The notes: a model not told the origin generated them from the sequence alone. A stretch of 64,000 nt of DNA from Sva-25 sp037385685 (GCA_037385685.1 JARRMW010000004.1:62001-126000), one strand, 5' to 3'. Counted from the first letter of the stretch, positions 23,789 through 32,364 are shown. Program-made: numbers and translations.

Positions 23789-24586
23789 CTACCGTTCGCG
23801 CAAGTCGGGCAGCTTGCTGCTGTTTCTTACCTTGCGGCAGATATCGAGAGCTGCATCCAGCAGGCGCGGCGTTGCACGATGCATACGGTTGCCATCCCCC
23901 CGCAAGAGAGGAAGGTCATGGGGATTGAAGGGTTCGAAAAGAGCTTCTTCGGCGACCAGGATGATATCGGCCCGCACAGCATGCAGGTACTCCCTGCTTA
24001 CGGCCGCTGAAGGTTGCCCGCCAGTGTCGATCGGGTTTTCGATACCACAGAGTCTCAGGGTTTGTGGCAGAAGATCCTGCTTGCCCAGTACGATCAGCGG
24101 CTTGCCCCAGAGCTGATGGATCATGTGTACGGGAACCCCTGTATCCCGGGCCTGTAATTGCTGTTGCTTTTCCCGTATGGTCTCGATGCTTTTGCGTGCC
24201 GACTCTTCTGTCTCCAGCAGCTTCGCCAGCCTGTGCAGCTCGTTTACGAGCTCATCGATGGTGACAGGATTGGACGCAAAAAGTGCGATTCCCCTTTCCT
24301 TCAGCCATGCCAGATCAGAGGGTCTGATGCCATTGCTCCAGTAGACCAGCAGTTCAGGGTCAAGGCTGATAATGCGCTCGCGATCAATTGCCGATGCATC
24401 TCCGATCGAAGGCAGGTTGCTGGCGCTTTCCGGAAAATCACTGAAAGCAGAGACGCCAACAAGCTGGTCTCCTCCGCCTGCGAACCAGACGAGTTCGGTG
24501 GCATGTGGTGAGAGTGTGGCTACACGCAAGGCATCGGCAGGTTGCATGCTGACGAGCAGCAGTAGCACGGGAATCACTCTCAGCAC
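23789..24586 (-). CDS. Cobalamin/metal-chelate-binding periplasmic protein (BtuF-like)
   Basis: The 265-residue protein starts with a signal peptide (MLRVIPVLLLLVSMQPADA) and shows the helical-backbone metal receptor fold: RVATLSPHATELVWFAGGGDQLVGVS, then SIGDASAIDRERIISLDPELLVYW, and a C-terminal lobe beginning PVHMIHQLWGKPL. This is the BtuF/FhuD class binding vitamin B12 or iron chelates for an ABC importer. No permease or ATPase is adjacent. It overlaps ampD by 7 bp, an unexpected partner. The B12 assignment is from the N-terminal pattern and is not certain. Confidence 0.82.
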   Translation of the reverse strand: MLRVIPVLLLLVSMQPADALRVATLSPHATELVWFAGGGDQLVGVSAFSDFPESASNLPSIGDASAIDRERIISLDPELLVYWSNGIRPSDLAWLKERGIALFASNPVTIDELVNELHRLAKLLETEESARKSIETIREKQQQLQARDTGVPVHMIHQLWGKPLIVLGKQDLLPQTLRLCGIENPIDTGGQPSAAVSREYLHAVRADIILVAEEALFEPFNPHDLPLLRGDGNRMHRATPRLLDAALDICRKVRNSSKLPDLRER

Positions 24587-25128
24587 AGTCCTGCCAGTTC
24601 CCTGTAGCGATGCCAGTCGAAGGCCAATCCAGGGTCGGTCTTGCGCCCGGGTGCGATGTCACTGTGTCCAACGATGCGTTCATCGGTGATGGATGGATAG
24701 CTTTTCCGGATGGCGTCGGTGACCAGTGCCAATGACTGGTACTGGGCATCTGTAAATGGCTCTTCGTCGGTCCCCTCGAGTTCAATCCCGATAGAGAAGT
24801 CATTGCAATTGTCGATACCGCAGTAACTGGACTGGCCGGCATGCCAGGCTCGCTTGTCAAAGGGTACGTACTGGATAATTTCACCGTCACGCCTGATCAG
24901 GCAATGGGCGGAGACCTCAAGCCCTTCGATCTCCCTGAAATAGGGATGGGCATCGGGATCAAGCCGGTTGTGGAACAGATCGTCAATCCATGAACCGCCA
25001 AATTCACCGGGTGGCAGGCTGATGTTATGGATCACCAGAAGATTGATTTCGCATCCCTCGGGACGCTCGTTGAAGTTTGGTGAGGGCGAATGCCTGGCCT
25101 CCTGCAGCCAGCCGTGTGACAGTCTCAC
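24580..25128 (-). CDS. ampD: 1,6-anhydro-N-acetylmuramyl-L-alanine amidase
   Basis: The 182-residue cytoplasmic amidase removes peptides from anhydro-MurNAc during peptidoglycan recycling. Zinc ligands are visible: H in LLVIHNISLPPGEFGG (about residue 34), and GHSDIAPGRKTDPG (about residues 152-165) with the second histidine and aspartate. The substrate segment AHCLIRRDGEIIQYVPFDKRAWHAG is also typical. Length matches AmpD (about 185). It is coupled to the upstream thioredoxin gene (ATGA) and downstream BtuF-like gene. With the YkuD enzyme at 131-619 it points to active muropeptide recycling. Confidence 0.96.
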   Translation of the reverse strand: MRLSHGWLQEARHSPSPNFNERPEGCEINLLVIHNISLPPGEFGGSWIDDLFHNRLDPDAHPYFREIEGLEVSAHCLIRRDGEIIQYVPFDKRAWHAGQSSYCGIDNCNDFSIGIELEGTDEEPFTDAQYQSLALVTDAIRKSYPSITDERIVGHSDIAPGRKTDPGLAFDWHRYRELAGLC

Positions 25129-25466
25129 GGTGCCTCCATGGCGGGTTCCTCGAGGGCCTTGTCGATCGCCCTGCGGATTGATTCCGGCGTGGGTTGTGGT
25201 TGTAGTTCACAGTGAAATTCACCCTGGTGGTAGAGGTAGAGTGAGGGCAGGTGAAAAAAGCCAAGTTCGTTGACCAGCGCTGGGTTCATCTGTGCATCGA
25301 TCTCGAAGACGGCAACGTCAGTCCAGATACGGCAGAAGTTTTCGAGTGAACGGCGAAAAGCCTTGCAGGAACCGCAGGCAGGGCTTGTAAAACAGACGAG
25401 GGCAGGGCCGGTTGTCTCCTCGAGAGTATGGTGGTAGTTGAACTGGTCAAGTTGTGGAAGAGACAT
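25125..25466 (-). CDS. Thioredoxin-like protein (CGSC)
   Basis: This 113-residue protein has a thioredoxin fold without signal peptide. The active site is SPACGSCKAFRRSL (about residues 29-42) with CGSC in place of CGPC, and the cis-proline region is FFHLPSLYLYHQGEF (about residues 70-84). CGSC usually gives a different redox potential from the classic thioredoxin. It begins the thioredoxin-ampD-btuF-like operon and is divergent from the FKBP gene with about 50 bp between starts. Its electron donor and target are unknown. Confidence 0.85.
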   Translation of the reverse strand: MSLPQLDQFNYHHTLEETTGPALVCFTSPACGSCKAFRRSLENFCRIWTDVAVFEIDAQMNPALVNELGFFHLPSLYLYHQGEFHCELQPQPTPESIRRAIDKALEEPAMEAP

Positions 25467-25517
25467 GAGGGTGGTGCGTCAATTACAATGACCTGTTGGA
25501 ATTTCACGGAGTTTACC

Positions 25518-25865
25518 ATGACTGCAAAAATCACCGATTCCGGTCTGAAGATCGAGGAAATCTCGGAGGGCAGCGGTGAGGCCGCCACCGCCGGCATGAC
25601 TGTGACCGTGCATTACACGGGATGGCTCGAAAATGGCAGCAAGTTTGATTCGAGTCATGATCGTAATGATCCGTTCAGTTTTAATCTTGGCCGCGGGATG
25701 GTCATACGTGGCTGGGACGAAGGTGTCGAGGGAATGAAAGTCGGTGGCAAACGCAAGCTGACGATTCCGGCACACCTCGGCTATGGCTCGGCAGGTGCCG
25801 GTGGCGTCATTCCACCAAATGCGACGCTGGTTTTTGAAGTCGAGTTGCTGGATGTCGATGGCTGA
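25518..25865 (+). CDS. FKBP-type peptidyl-prolyl cis-trans isomerase
   Basis: I start at the ATG at 25518, which has GGAG 6 bp upstream; the 115-residue product is one FKBP domain. Landmarks are VTVHYTGWLENGSKFDSS (about residues 29-46), FNLGRGMVIRGWDEGVEGMKVGGKRKL (about residues 55-80) and GYGSAGAGGVIPPNATLVFEVELL (about residues 87-110). No signal peptide, so cytoplasmic. It resembles the single-domain FkpA/FKBP12-like forms. The stop overlaps the nadC start. Confidence 0.94.
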   Translation: MTAKITDSGLKIEEISEGSGEAATAGMTVTVHYTGWLENGSKFDSSHDRNDPFSFNLGRGMVIRGWDEGVEGMKVGGKRKLTIPAHLGYGSAGAGGVIPPNATLVFEVELLDVDG

Positions 25866-26715
25866 GAAGTACAGGCTCCCGGCCCGGGAGCTGATCATCA
25901 GCCAGGTCAGGATGGCGCTGGCAGAGGATGTTGGTGACGGTGACCTCACGGCGGCCCTGCTGGATGACAGGCAGATGGCAACCGCCAGGGTCATTGCGCG
26001 AGAGGATGGTGTCCTGTGTGGAACCGCCTGGTTCGACGAGGTGTTTCGTCAGGTCGACGCTCGCACCGAGATCAACTGGTTGCAGCATGATGGTGGAGAC
26101 ATTGCACAAAACAGCAGGATCTGCGAAATCCGTGGTACGGCATGCTCGCTGTTGACAGCCGAGCGAGCCGCACTCAACTTCCTGCAAACGCTCTCAGGGA
26201 CAGCGACCGAGGTCAGCCATTATGTCCATGCTGTGAAGGGTACAGGCGTGCGCATACTCGATACGCGCAAAACGATACCGGGTTTGCGCCTTGCGCAGAA
26301 ATACGCGGTTCTTTGCGGTGGTGGTGTGAACCATCGTATTGGGCTCTATGATGCAGTCCTGATCAAGGAAAACCATATTCGTGCCGCTGGCTCCATCACG
26401 CGCGTGCTGAAGGAGGCATTCGAGCGTTTTCCGCATGTTGATATCGAGATTGAGGTCGAGTCCTGCAAGGAGCTTGTCGAAGCGCTCGATGCCGGTGCAC
26501 GGCGGGTACTGCTCGACAACTTCTCAATCGACGAGCTTGCAAAGGCGGTCTCTCTCAACCAGGGCAGGGCACGCCTGGAGGTTTCGGGCAATGTGACCCT
26601 CGAGAATCTGAGGTCACTGGCCGAAACCGGTATCGACGATATTTCAATCGGGGCGCTTACCAAGCACCTGAGGGCATTCGATTTCTCCATGCTGTTCGAG
26701 GATTCACACGCCTGA
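25858..26715 (+). CDS. nadC: Nicotinate-nucleotide diphosphorylase (carboxylating)
   Basis: The 285-residue enzyme converts quinolinate and PRPP to nicotinate mononucleotide in NAD synthesis. Motifs: ALAEDVGDGDLTAALL (about residues 21-36), RTALNFLQTLSGTAT-type sequence (ERAALNFLQTLSGTAT), LDTRKTIPGLRLAQKYAVLCGGGVNHRIGL (about residues 135-165) and IEVESCKELVEAL. The ATG at 25858 overlaps the FKBP stop; an ATG two codons earlier (25852) is also possible. Confidence 0.96.
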   Translation: MAEKYRLPARELIISQVRMALAEDVGDGDLTAALLDDRQMATARVIAREDGVLCGTAWFDEVFRQVDARTEINWLQHDGGDIAQNSRICEIRGTACSLLTAERAALNFLQTLSGTATEVSHYVHAVKGTGVRILDTRKTIPGLRLAQKYAVLCGGGVNHRIGLYDAVLIKENHIRAAGSITRVLKEAFERFPHVDIEIEVESCKELVEALDAGARRVLLDNFSIDELAKAVSLNQGRARLEVSGNVTLENLRSLAETGIDDISIGALTKHLRAFDFSMLFEDSHA

Positions 26716-26732
26716 CGAAAGCGTGCTAAAGT
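26703..26732 (+). promoter_or_regulatory. Predicted promoter of prfC
   Basis: TTCACA (26703-26708, inside the last codons of nadC) and TAAAGT (26727-26732) are 18 bp apart, preceded by a TG-like extension. The predicted leader is about 158 nt. The same stretch can fold as GCGTG...CACGC, so a weak nadC terminator is an alternative reading. Confidence 0.45.
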
Positions 26733-26896
26733 CACGCGCTTGTTTTCGGGCACTCCTTTTCGCTCAGGTTATCCGGTCTGGCCCTTGCAGCCGCTGATGA
26801 ATGCGTCAAGCTTCAGCGTTTTGACCTGGTCGTTGCCGGAACGCGAATCAGATGGCCTGAAAGGGCTCCAACAAGCATCTACAGTAACGAAATTGA

Positions 26897-28474
26897 ATGG
26901 CTTTTCTCGATGAAGTCGCTTCGCGGCGGACCTTTGCAATCATTTCCCACCCTGATGCAGGCAAGACCACGCTGACGGAAAAACTCCTGCTTTTCGGTGG
27001 TGCGATTCAGCTCGCAGGAACTGTGAAGGGACGCAAGGCCGCGCGTCATGCAACCTCCGACTGGATGGAACTCGAAAAGGAGCGCGGTATTTCCGTGACC
27101 TCTTCTGTCATGCAGTTTCCCTACAAGGGACGCATCATGAACCTGCTGGATACACCCGGGCATGCCGATTTCTCGGAGGATACCTACCGCACGCTGACCG
27201 CTGTCGATTCTGCACTCATGGTGATCGATGTCGCCAAGGGCGTCGAGGAGCGCACCATCAAGCTCATGGAGGTGTGTCGCATGCGAGATACGCCGATACT
27301 CACGTTCGTCAACAAGCTCGACCGCGAGGGACGCGATCCGATCGAGATCATGGACGAAGTCGAGGATGTACTGAAAATCCGTTGTGCCCCTGTCACCTGG
27401 CCGATTGGCATGGGCAAGCGATTCGTCGGTGTTTTCGACTTGCGGTCCGAGACGACCCATCTTTTCGAGACACGCGAGGGCGAGCGCAAGCATGCCGGGA
27501 AGATCATTCAGGGACTCGATAATCCGGAACTCGATGAGGCGATCGGCTCCATGGCAGCCGAATTGCGTGATGAAATCGAGCTCGTGCGTGGCGCGAGCCA
27601 CGAGCTTGACCTCGATGCCTATTCGAGAGGTGAGCTGACCCCGGTGTTTTTCGGTTCCGCGATCAACAACTTCGGTGTCGAAGAGCTGCTCGATGCATTT
27701 TCCGAGTATGCCCCGGGGCCAAAGCCACGCTCCGCCGGTGCGCGAATCGTAGAACCGAGCGAAGAGAAATTCACGGGTTTCGTCTTCAAGATACAGGCCA
27801 ACATGGATCCCGCACACCGGGACCGTGTCGCTTTCCTGCGCGTCTGTTCCGGCAGCTACAAAAAAGGCATGAAAATGCGGCATGTCCGTATTGGTAAATC
27901 CATCCAGGTGAGTAATGCAATCACCTTCCAGGCTGATGCGCGCAAGCAGGTCGAGGAGGCTTTTCCGGGTGACATCATCGGCCTGCACAATCATGGCACC
28001 ATCCAGATTGGTGACACCTTCACGGAGGGCGAGGAGCTCAAATATGAAGGGATTCCCTATTTCGCACCCGAACTTTTTCGCCGTGTCGTCCTGAAGGATC
28101 CGCTGAAGATGAAACAGCTGCAGAAAGGTGTTTTGCAGCTTTGCGAGGAGGGTGCGACCCAGGTCTTCCGGCCACTGAAGAACAATGACATGATCCTGGG
28201 TGCGGTCGGTATGCTGCAGTTCGACGTTGCCGTGCACCGACTGAAGGGCGAATATGGTGTCGAAGCGATTGTCGAACCGATTTCCGTTGCTACCGCGCGC
28301 TGGATTGAATGCGATGATGACAAGATGCTACAGCAGTTCAAGACGAAGAATCACGACAATCTTGCCCTCGATGGCGATGATCAGCTTGTCTACCTTGCAC
28401 CGACACGCGTCAATCTGAATCTTGCGACGGAACGCTGGCCTGACGTCCGTTTCCTCGCATCAAGGGAACTCTAA
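26897..28474 (+). CDS. prfC: Peptide chain release factor 3
   Basis: The 525-residue translational GTPase recycles RF1/RF2 after termination. G1 is SHPDAGKTTLTEKLL (about residues 16-30), the switch region has GRKAARHATSDWMELEKERGISVTSSVMQF, split by the RF3-typical GISVT, G3 is DTPGHADFSEDTYR (about residues 87-100) and G4 NKLDREGRDP (about 141-150). Length is close to E. coli RF3 (529). It stands alone in a 181-bp upstream gap and is followed by the minus-strand small RNA locus. Confidence 0.97.
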   Translation: MAFLDEVASRRTFAIISHPDAGKTTLTEKLLLFGGAIQLAGTVKGRKAARHATSDWMELEKERGISVTSSVMQFPYKGRIMNLLDTPGHADFSEDTYRTLTAVDSALMVIDVAKGVEERTIKLMEVCRMRDTPILTFVNKLDREGRDPIEIMDEVEDVLKIRCAPVTWPIGMGKRFVGVFDLRSETTHLFETREGERKHAGKIIQGLDNPELDEAIGSMAAELRDEIELVRGASHELDLDAYSRGELTPVFFGSAINNFGVEELLDAFSEYAPGPKPRSAGARIVEPSEEKFTGFVFKIQANMDPAHRDRVAFLRVCSGSYKKGMKMRHVRIGKSIQVSNAITFQADARKQVEEAFPGDIIGLHNHGTIQIGDTFTEGEELKYEGIPYFAPELFRRVVLKDPLKMKQLQKGVLQLCEEGATQVFRPLKNNDMILGAVGMLQFDVAVHRLKGEYGVEAIVEPISVATARWIECDDDKMLQQFKTKNHDNLALDGDDQLVYLAPTRVNLNLATERWPDVRFLASREL

Positions 28475-28514
28475 ACCAAATAAAAACAACAAGATAGGAA
28501 TCAAGGGCGCGCAT

Positions 28515-28603
28515 AAAAAAGGCGCGGCAGTGGATGCCGCGCCAAATACCACCAAAGGAGGATGGAGGAATATACGCCGATAAAGGAGGAAGAATCAGCG
28601 TAT
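28515..28603 (-). ncRNA. Predicted small regulatory RNA with three anti-Shine-Dalgarno (CCUCC) motifs
   Basis: Between prfC and tgt (both plus) the minus strand carries a complete small transcription unit. The promoter at 28610-28638 places +1 at 28603. From there the RNA folds into a 10-bp stem (28594-28603 with 28572-28581) closing a UCUUCCUCCUUU loop, then a C-rich linker with two more CCUCC motifs (plus-strand GGAGG at 28564-28568 and 28557-28561), then a 9-bp GC-rich terminator hairpin (28521-28543) and six U. One stem pair is G-U on the minus strand but C-A on the plus strand, and the T tract exists only in the minus direction. Length 89 nt. C-rich CCUCC-loop RNAs that block ribosome binding are known in other bacteria; I do not recognise this one as a named family. 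Confidence 0.75.
28521..28543 (-). terminator. Intrinsic terminator of the predicted small RNA
   Basis: GGCGCGGCA and TGCCGCGCC form a perfect 9-bp stem with a UCCAC loop, followed on the minus strand by TTTTTTAT (plus 28513-28520). No T tract follows on the plus strand, so it does not terminate prfC efficiently. Confidence 0.9.
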
Positions 28604-28609
28604 AAGAAG

Positions 28610-28638
28610 ATACTAATATACTTTTATAGATAAGTCAA
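28610..28638 (-). promoter_or_regulatory. Sigma-70 promoter of the predicted small RNA
   Basis: On the minus strand TTGACT (28633-28638) and TAGTAT (28610-28615) are exactly 17 bp apart, in a very AT-rich spacer. Counting the -10 box to -7, +1 is an A at 28603, the first base of the RNA's 5' stem. Confidence 0.72.
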
Positions 28639-28664
28639 ACCTCGCCAGCAAACAATTTTTCGGG

Positions 28665-29771
28665 ATGACCATGGAATTTACATCTCTGGGCTGTGATGGA
28701 GCCGCCAGAAGAAATCGCCTGGTATTCGATCGCGGCGTCGTCGAGACGCCGGTCTTCATGCCTGTCGGCACCTACGGCACTGTCAAGGCCATGACACCGG
28801 AAGAGGTAAGTGAGTCAGGGGCGCGTATTATCCTCGGAAATACCTTTCACCTCTGGTTGCGCCCGGGAACAGAGGTCATCAGTCTGCATGGAGACCTGCA
28901 TGATTTCATGCACTGGGACGGCCCGATTCTGACTGATTCCGGCGGTTTTCAGGTCTTCAGTCTCGGAAAGATGCGCAAGATTACGGAGGAGGGCGTCCAT
29001 TTCCGTTCGCCGATCAATGGATCGAGGGTCTTCATGGGGCCGGAAGAGTCAATGCAGATCCAGCGGGATCTCGGATCTGACATCGTGATGATCTTCGACG
29101 AATGTACACCTTATCCTGCAACGTACGATGAAGCCCGGGATTCCATGGAACTCTCCCTGCGCTGGGCAAAACGCAGCAAGGCGGCACACGCGGGCAATCC
29201 GAATGCACTCTTCGGCATCGTCCAGGGAAGTGTCTATGAAGAGCTGCGGATGGCCTCCCTCGATGGCCTCATGGAGATCGGTTTCGATGGTTATGCAGTC
29301 GGTGGCCTCTCAGTCGGAGAGCCGCCCGAGGACCGCTGGCGCATTCTCGATTTCCTGGCAGACAAGCTACCCGCAGACCGGCCCCGATACCTCATGGGCG
29401 TTGGAACACCGCAAGATATCGTCGAGGCAGTGCAACGCGGGATCGACATGTTCGACTGTGTCCTGCCGACGCGCAACGCGCGCAACGGACACCTCTTCAC
29501 GCACACGGGCGTTGTTCGTATCAAGAATGCCTGTCACGAAAAGGATCTACGGCCGCTGGATCCGATGTGCGACTGTTATACATGCCGCAATTACAGTCGC
29601 GCCTATCTGCGTCACCTGTTCCGCTGCAACGAGATTCTCGGCGCACGCCTCAACACGATCCATAACCTGTACTACTACCAGACATTGATGCGTGGTCTGC
29701 GACTTGCGATTGATGAGGAGCGGCTCACTTCGTTCGTCGACGATTTCTACAGGCTTCAGCGCGAAGGCTGA
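28665..29771 (+). CDS. tgt: tRNA-guanine transglycosylase (queuine synthesis)
   Basis: The 368-residue enzyme swaps guanine-34 for preQ1 in tRNAs with GUN anticodons. Visible sites are LWLRPGTEV near residue 62, the catalytic loop DSGGFQVFSLGKM (about residues 89-101), FDCVLPTRNARNGHLFT with the nucleophilic aspartate (about residues 263-279), and the zinc site CDCYTCRNYSRAYLRHLF plus a histidine in NTIHNL. Slightly shorter than E. coli Tgt (375). No queA, yajC or secD lies beside it, unlike enterics. Its stop overlaps the AEC transporter start (TGATG). Confidence 0.96.
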   Translation: MTMEFTSLGCDGAARRNRLVFDRGVVETPVFMPVGTYGTVKAMTPEEVSESGARIILGNTFHLWLRPGTEVISLHGDLHDFMHWDGPILTDSGGFQVFSLGKMRKITEEGVHFRSPINGSRVFMGPEESMQIQRDLGSDIVMIFDECTPYPATYDEARDSMELSLRWAKRSKAAHAGNPNALFGIVQGSVYEELRMASLDGLMEIGFDGYAVGGLSVGEPPEDRWRILDFLADKLPADRPRYLMGVGTPQDIVEAVQRGIDMFDCVLPTRNARNGHLFTHTGVVRIKNACHEKDLRPLDPMCDCYTCRNYSRAYLRHLFRCNEILGARLNTIHNLYYYQTLMRGLRLAIDEERLTSFVDDFYRLQREG

Positions 29772-30643
29772 TGTTTGCAACACTTTTCGGCATCATCTTC
29801 CCGGTATTCGCTGTCTCGTTACTCGGCTATCTCTATGCCCGCTGGCGTCACACCGAACTCGGGGACGCCAATCGCATCAACATGGAGCTCTTCATACCGG
29901 CCTTGATCTTTTCGGTCATGTCGGACAGGAGTTTCGATGTCACGGATTACGGCAGCCTGGCGCTGGCGGCCGCGCTGGTCGTTTTGCTGCCTGGCCTGGT
30001 TGGCTGGCCCGTTGCGCGGCTCATGGGAGTTCAGCGCAAGACCTTTGTGCCGCCGCTGATGTTCAACAACTCCGGCAACATGGGGCTGCCACTTGCCGTC
30101 TTCGCATTTGGCGAGGAGGCTCTGCCGGTTGCGATGGTGCTCTTCATGGTCGAGAACACCCTGCACTTCACGGTTGGGAACTGGATGCTGATCGGTCGCC
30201 TGCTGCCCATGCAACTGCTCAAATCTCCCATGCTGTGGGCAACCTTTCTCGGGATCACTTTCAATGTGCTGGACCTCTCCTTGCCGAAGCCGGTCTCTGA
30301 TTCAATCAGTCTCGTCGGTCAGATCGCGATCCCGCTGATGCTGTTTGCACTCGGCGTGCGCGTTGCACAGACACATATCACAGAGTGGAAGCTGGCGATT
30401 GTCGCGACCCTGATTATCCCGGTTACCGGTGTCGGGATTGCTCTCGGAGCAGATGCCTTTTTCCAGCTCGAGCAACGACAGGCGGCCCAGCTTATCCTTT
30501 TCAGCGTTCTGCCCCCGGCCGTACTGAATTACATGCTCGCGGAACAGTTCGGGCAGGAGCCGGAAAAAGTTGCCTCAATTGTGCTGCTGGGCAATCTCTC
30601 TGCGTTACTAACGGTTCCGGCCGTGCTCTACTTTATCCTCTGA
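29771..30643 (+). CDS. AEC-family transporter
   Basis: The 290-residue membrane protein has about ten hydrophobic segments in two halves, the pattern of the auxin efflux carrier/malonate permease family. The first half starts FATLFGIIFPVFAVSLLGYLYARW and contains PPLMFNNSGNMGLPLAVFAFGE (about residues 94-115), the family's N-x-x-N-x-G-x-P core. The second half begins near PMLWATFLGITFNVLDLSLP. These carriers move organic acids or other small anions; substrate unknown. Translationally coupled to tgt; convergent with the dynamin-like gene. Confidence 0.9.
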   Translation: MFATLFGIIFPVFAVSLLGYLYARWRHTELGDANRINMELFIPALIFSVMSDRSFDVTDYGSLALAAALVVLLPGLVGWPVARLMGVQRKTFVPPLMFNNSGNMGLPLAVFAFGEEALPVAMVLFMVENTLHFTVGNWMLIGRLLPMQLLKSPMLWATFLGITFNVLDLSLPKPVSDSISLVGQIAIPLMLFALGVRVAQTHITEWKLAIVATLIIPVTGVGIALGADAFFQLEQRQAAQLILFSVLPPAVLNYMLAEQFGQEPEKVASIVLLGNLSALLTVPAVLYFIL

Positions 30644-30683
30644 ATGAAGTGCGAAACACGCAGTCAGAATCAGGAGGTTGTTA

Positions 30684-32195
30684 TCAGTCGGTTTTCGAGT
30701 GATCTTCTTGGGCGCGGGCAAGATCCGTTGCCGTTGCCTGAACCGGAAGCGATTCTTGCAGTACCTCACCCGTGTCTGAACCTGAAGGGTTCGCGAAACT
30801 GTCATTGAGCTTCTGCACGAAGGTGTCGCTTTTTTGCCTCACGCGATGCAACCGCTTGCGGGTGAAGCTGCTCCAGCCAGCCGGATTATTGGAAAAGATG
30901 GAGTGCAGGAAACCGGTACTTTTCTTGAATGCTGTCGTCAGGTCGAGGCGGCTACCATAGATTTCGGCAGCGATTTTGACAGCGTGACCGAGACTTTTGG
31001 CAGCCAGTGAGCGCATCAGAAAGTGGATGCCGGCGACGATGGCCAGCACAATAATCGCAGTAAGAGAGATATCCAGCAGGGTGTCACCGGTGGCAAATAG
31101 CAGCCCGAGTCCCGTGCCTGTTGCAATTGCGCCGCCGATGATCACGCCGGCGACCAGGCTGAGTGCAATGGCATCCATTATCAGGGTGCGTTTTTTCCAT
31201 TTCTCGAGTAATCCCCTGAGCGCCGGTATCGCACCTGTCTCGATGTCCTTTGCCGTGTTTTCCAGTGCAGCAACGATGCGATAGGCACGCTCCACTTCTA
31301 CCTGCTCCATCCTGGCATGGATTTCACCGAGGTCAGCATCGCGTTTGGATTCAAAACGCTTCCGCAATGCCTCGTTTTCGATTGGCACGGCAGCCTCCGG
31401 GCTGTAGATCGTATAGAAGCGCCCGGCTGTCAGGCCGCGTTCGCCCAGGGCTCTTTGCCACGCAGCGACAACTTCTTCAGGATTGTCCTCGCGTGCAGCG
31501 GTATCGAGCTGGTTCAGGACATACAGGAACTTGCCGGAATCCGGTCTCGTGATCGTACTGGTGACAAGGTGATCGAGCGTATCCCGCATTGCCCCTGGTT
31601 CCGGATGGCGTGCATCGAAAAAGACCAGCACGAGATCCGAGAGATCCATGATGTGATCAGTGATCCGCAGGGTTGAGGTGCGCTGGGCATCGGCATCGAA
31701 CCCCGGAGAGTCGATCAGGATCTTGCCACGAATGCGTTCGGCATCACAGGTCTTCATCTGCAGGTAGCTGTCGATACGCTTGCCTTCACCCTCGGCAACC
31801 TGTTCGATGTCATGGCTGATGCGATAGAAAGGAAAACGCGGGTCAGCGTCGAGAGCAACACCGGGAAGTGCATGGCCCGAGCCCTCCTTGCTGAAACAGA
31901 TGACGGTGAATTTGTCGTCCACAGCCTGGTTGCCACTGCGTTGCAATTTCTGTCCGAGAAAATGGTTGATGAAGGTCGATTTTCCAGCAGAAAAGGTTCC
32001 CAGTACGGAGACCAGTGGCCACCAGGCGATCTTGGTTGCAAAGGACTCCTCGCGGTCAAGCAGGCCTGTCCTGTAACCCACCTTGTCGAGTTCCTTGAAC
32101 GCCTGAATCGCCTCAATGAGTACCGGATTTTCGTCCTTCAGATGCTTTTCAAGCTGTTCCAGTCGAGTTGCGATCGGTGTGGCGTGTTTTGTCAT
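30684..32195 (-). CDS. Dynamin-like/EHD-type membrane GTPase
   Basis: The 503-residue protein has a dynamin-family GTPase domain: P-loop LGTFSAGKSTFIN (about residues 65-77), switch region VDDKFTVICFS, G3 LIDSPGFDADAQRT (about residues 160-173) and G4 LNQLDTA (about 228-234). A helical stretch follows, then two adjacent membrane segments (about residues 340-400: MDAIALSLVAGVIIGGAIATG and LTAIIVLAIVAGIHFLM), then a basic region and a low-complexity acidic tail. The layout resembles bacterial dynamin-like proteins that remodel membranes. Role unknown. The gene is divergent from the SCP2-like gene. Confidence 0.85.
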   Translation of the reverse strand: MTKHATPIATRLEQLEKHLKDENPVLIEAIQAFKELDKVGYRTGLLDREESFATKIAWWPLVSVLGTFSAGKSTFINHFLGQKLQRSGNQAVDDKFTVICFSKEGSGHALPGVALDADPRFPFYRISHDIEQVAEGEGKRIDSYLQMKTCDAERIRGKILIDSPGFDADAQRTSTLRITDHIMDLSDLVLVFFDARHPEPGAMRDTLDHLVTSTITRPDSGKFLYVLNQLDTAAREDNPEEVVAAWQRALGERGLTAGRFYTIYSPEAAVPIENEALRKRFESKRDADLGEIHARMEQVEVERAYRIVAALENTAKDIETGAIPALRGLLEKWKKRTLIMDAIALSLVAGVIIGGAIATGTGLGLLFATGDTLLDISLTAIIVLAIVAGIHFLMRSLAAKSLGHAVKIAAEIYGSRLDLTTAFKKSTGFLHSIFSNNPAGWSSFTRKRLHRVRQKSDTFVQKLNDSFANPSGSDTGEVLQESLPVQATATDLARAQEDHSKTD

Positions 32196-32329
32196 CCTGA
32201 TGATCCTGATGCGGGTTGTTTTTATAGCAGTTAAACATACTGTCTGTGAACGTCAGCTGCAAGGCGGTTTTGCCAATAAGCGCTTGCAGAGACATTGTCA
32301 CATGAGCAATACTGCATGAAGTACAAGAA

Positions 32330-32364
32330 CATCCGGATTTCCGTATGCATCCGGTATTTTCGCA
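32330..32364 (+). repeat. Two near-identical tandem repeats upstream of the SCP2-like gene
   Basis: CATCCGGATTTCCGTATG (from 32330) is repeated as CATCCGGTATTTTCGCA (from 32348), 18 bp apart, in the control region shared by the dynamin-like and SCP2-like genes. Spacing of just under two helical turns would suit a regulator bound side by side. No protein is suggested by the sequence alone. Confidence 0.4.

Noticed and set aside
26879..28237. 452-codon open frame opposite prfC
   Set aside because: It mirrors a strong GTPase gene in a GC-biased region; composition is poor, there is no ribosome-binding site, and prfC shows clear family motifs.
28499..28664. A small plus-strand gene using the repeated AAAGGAGG sites before tgt
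   Set aside because: Plus-strand pairing is weaker, no reading frame follows the sites, and the promoter and terminator signals point to the minus strand.
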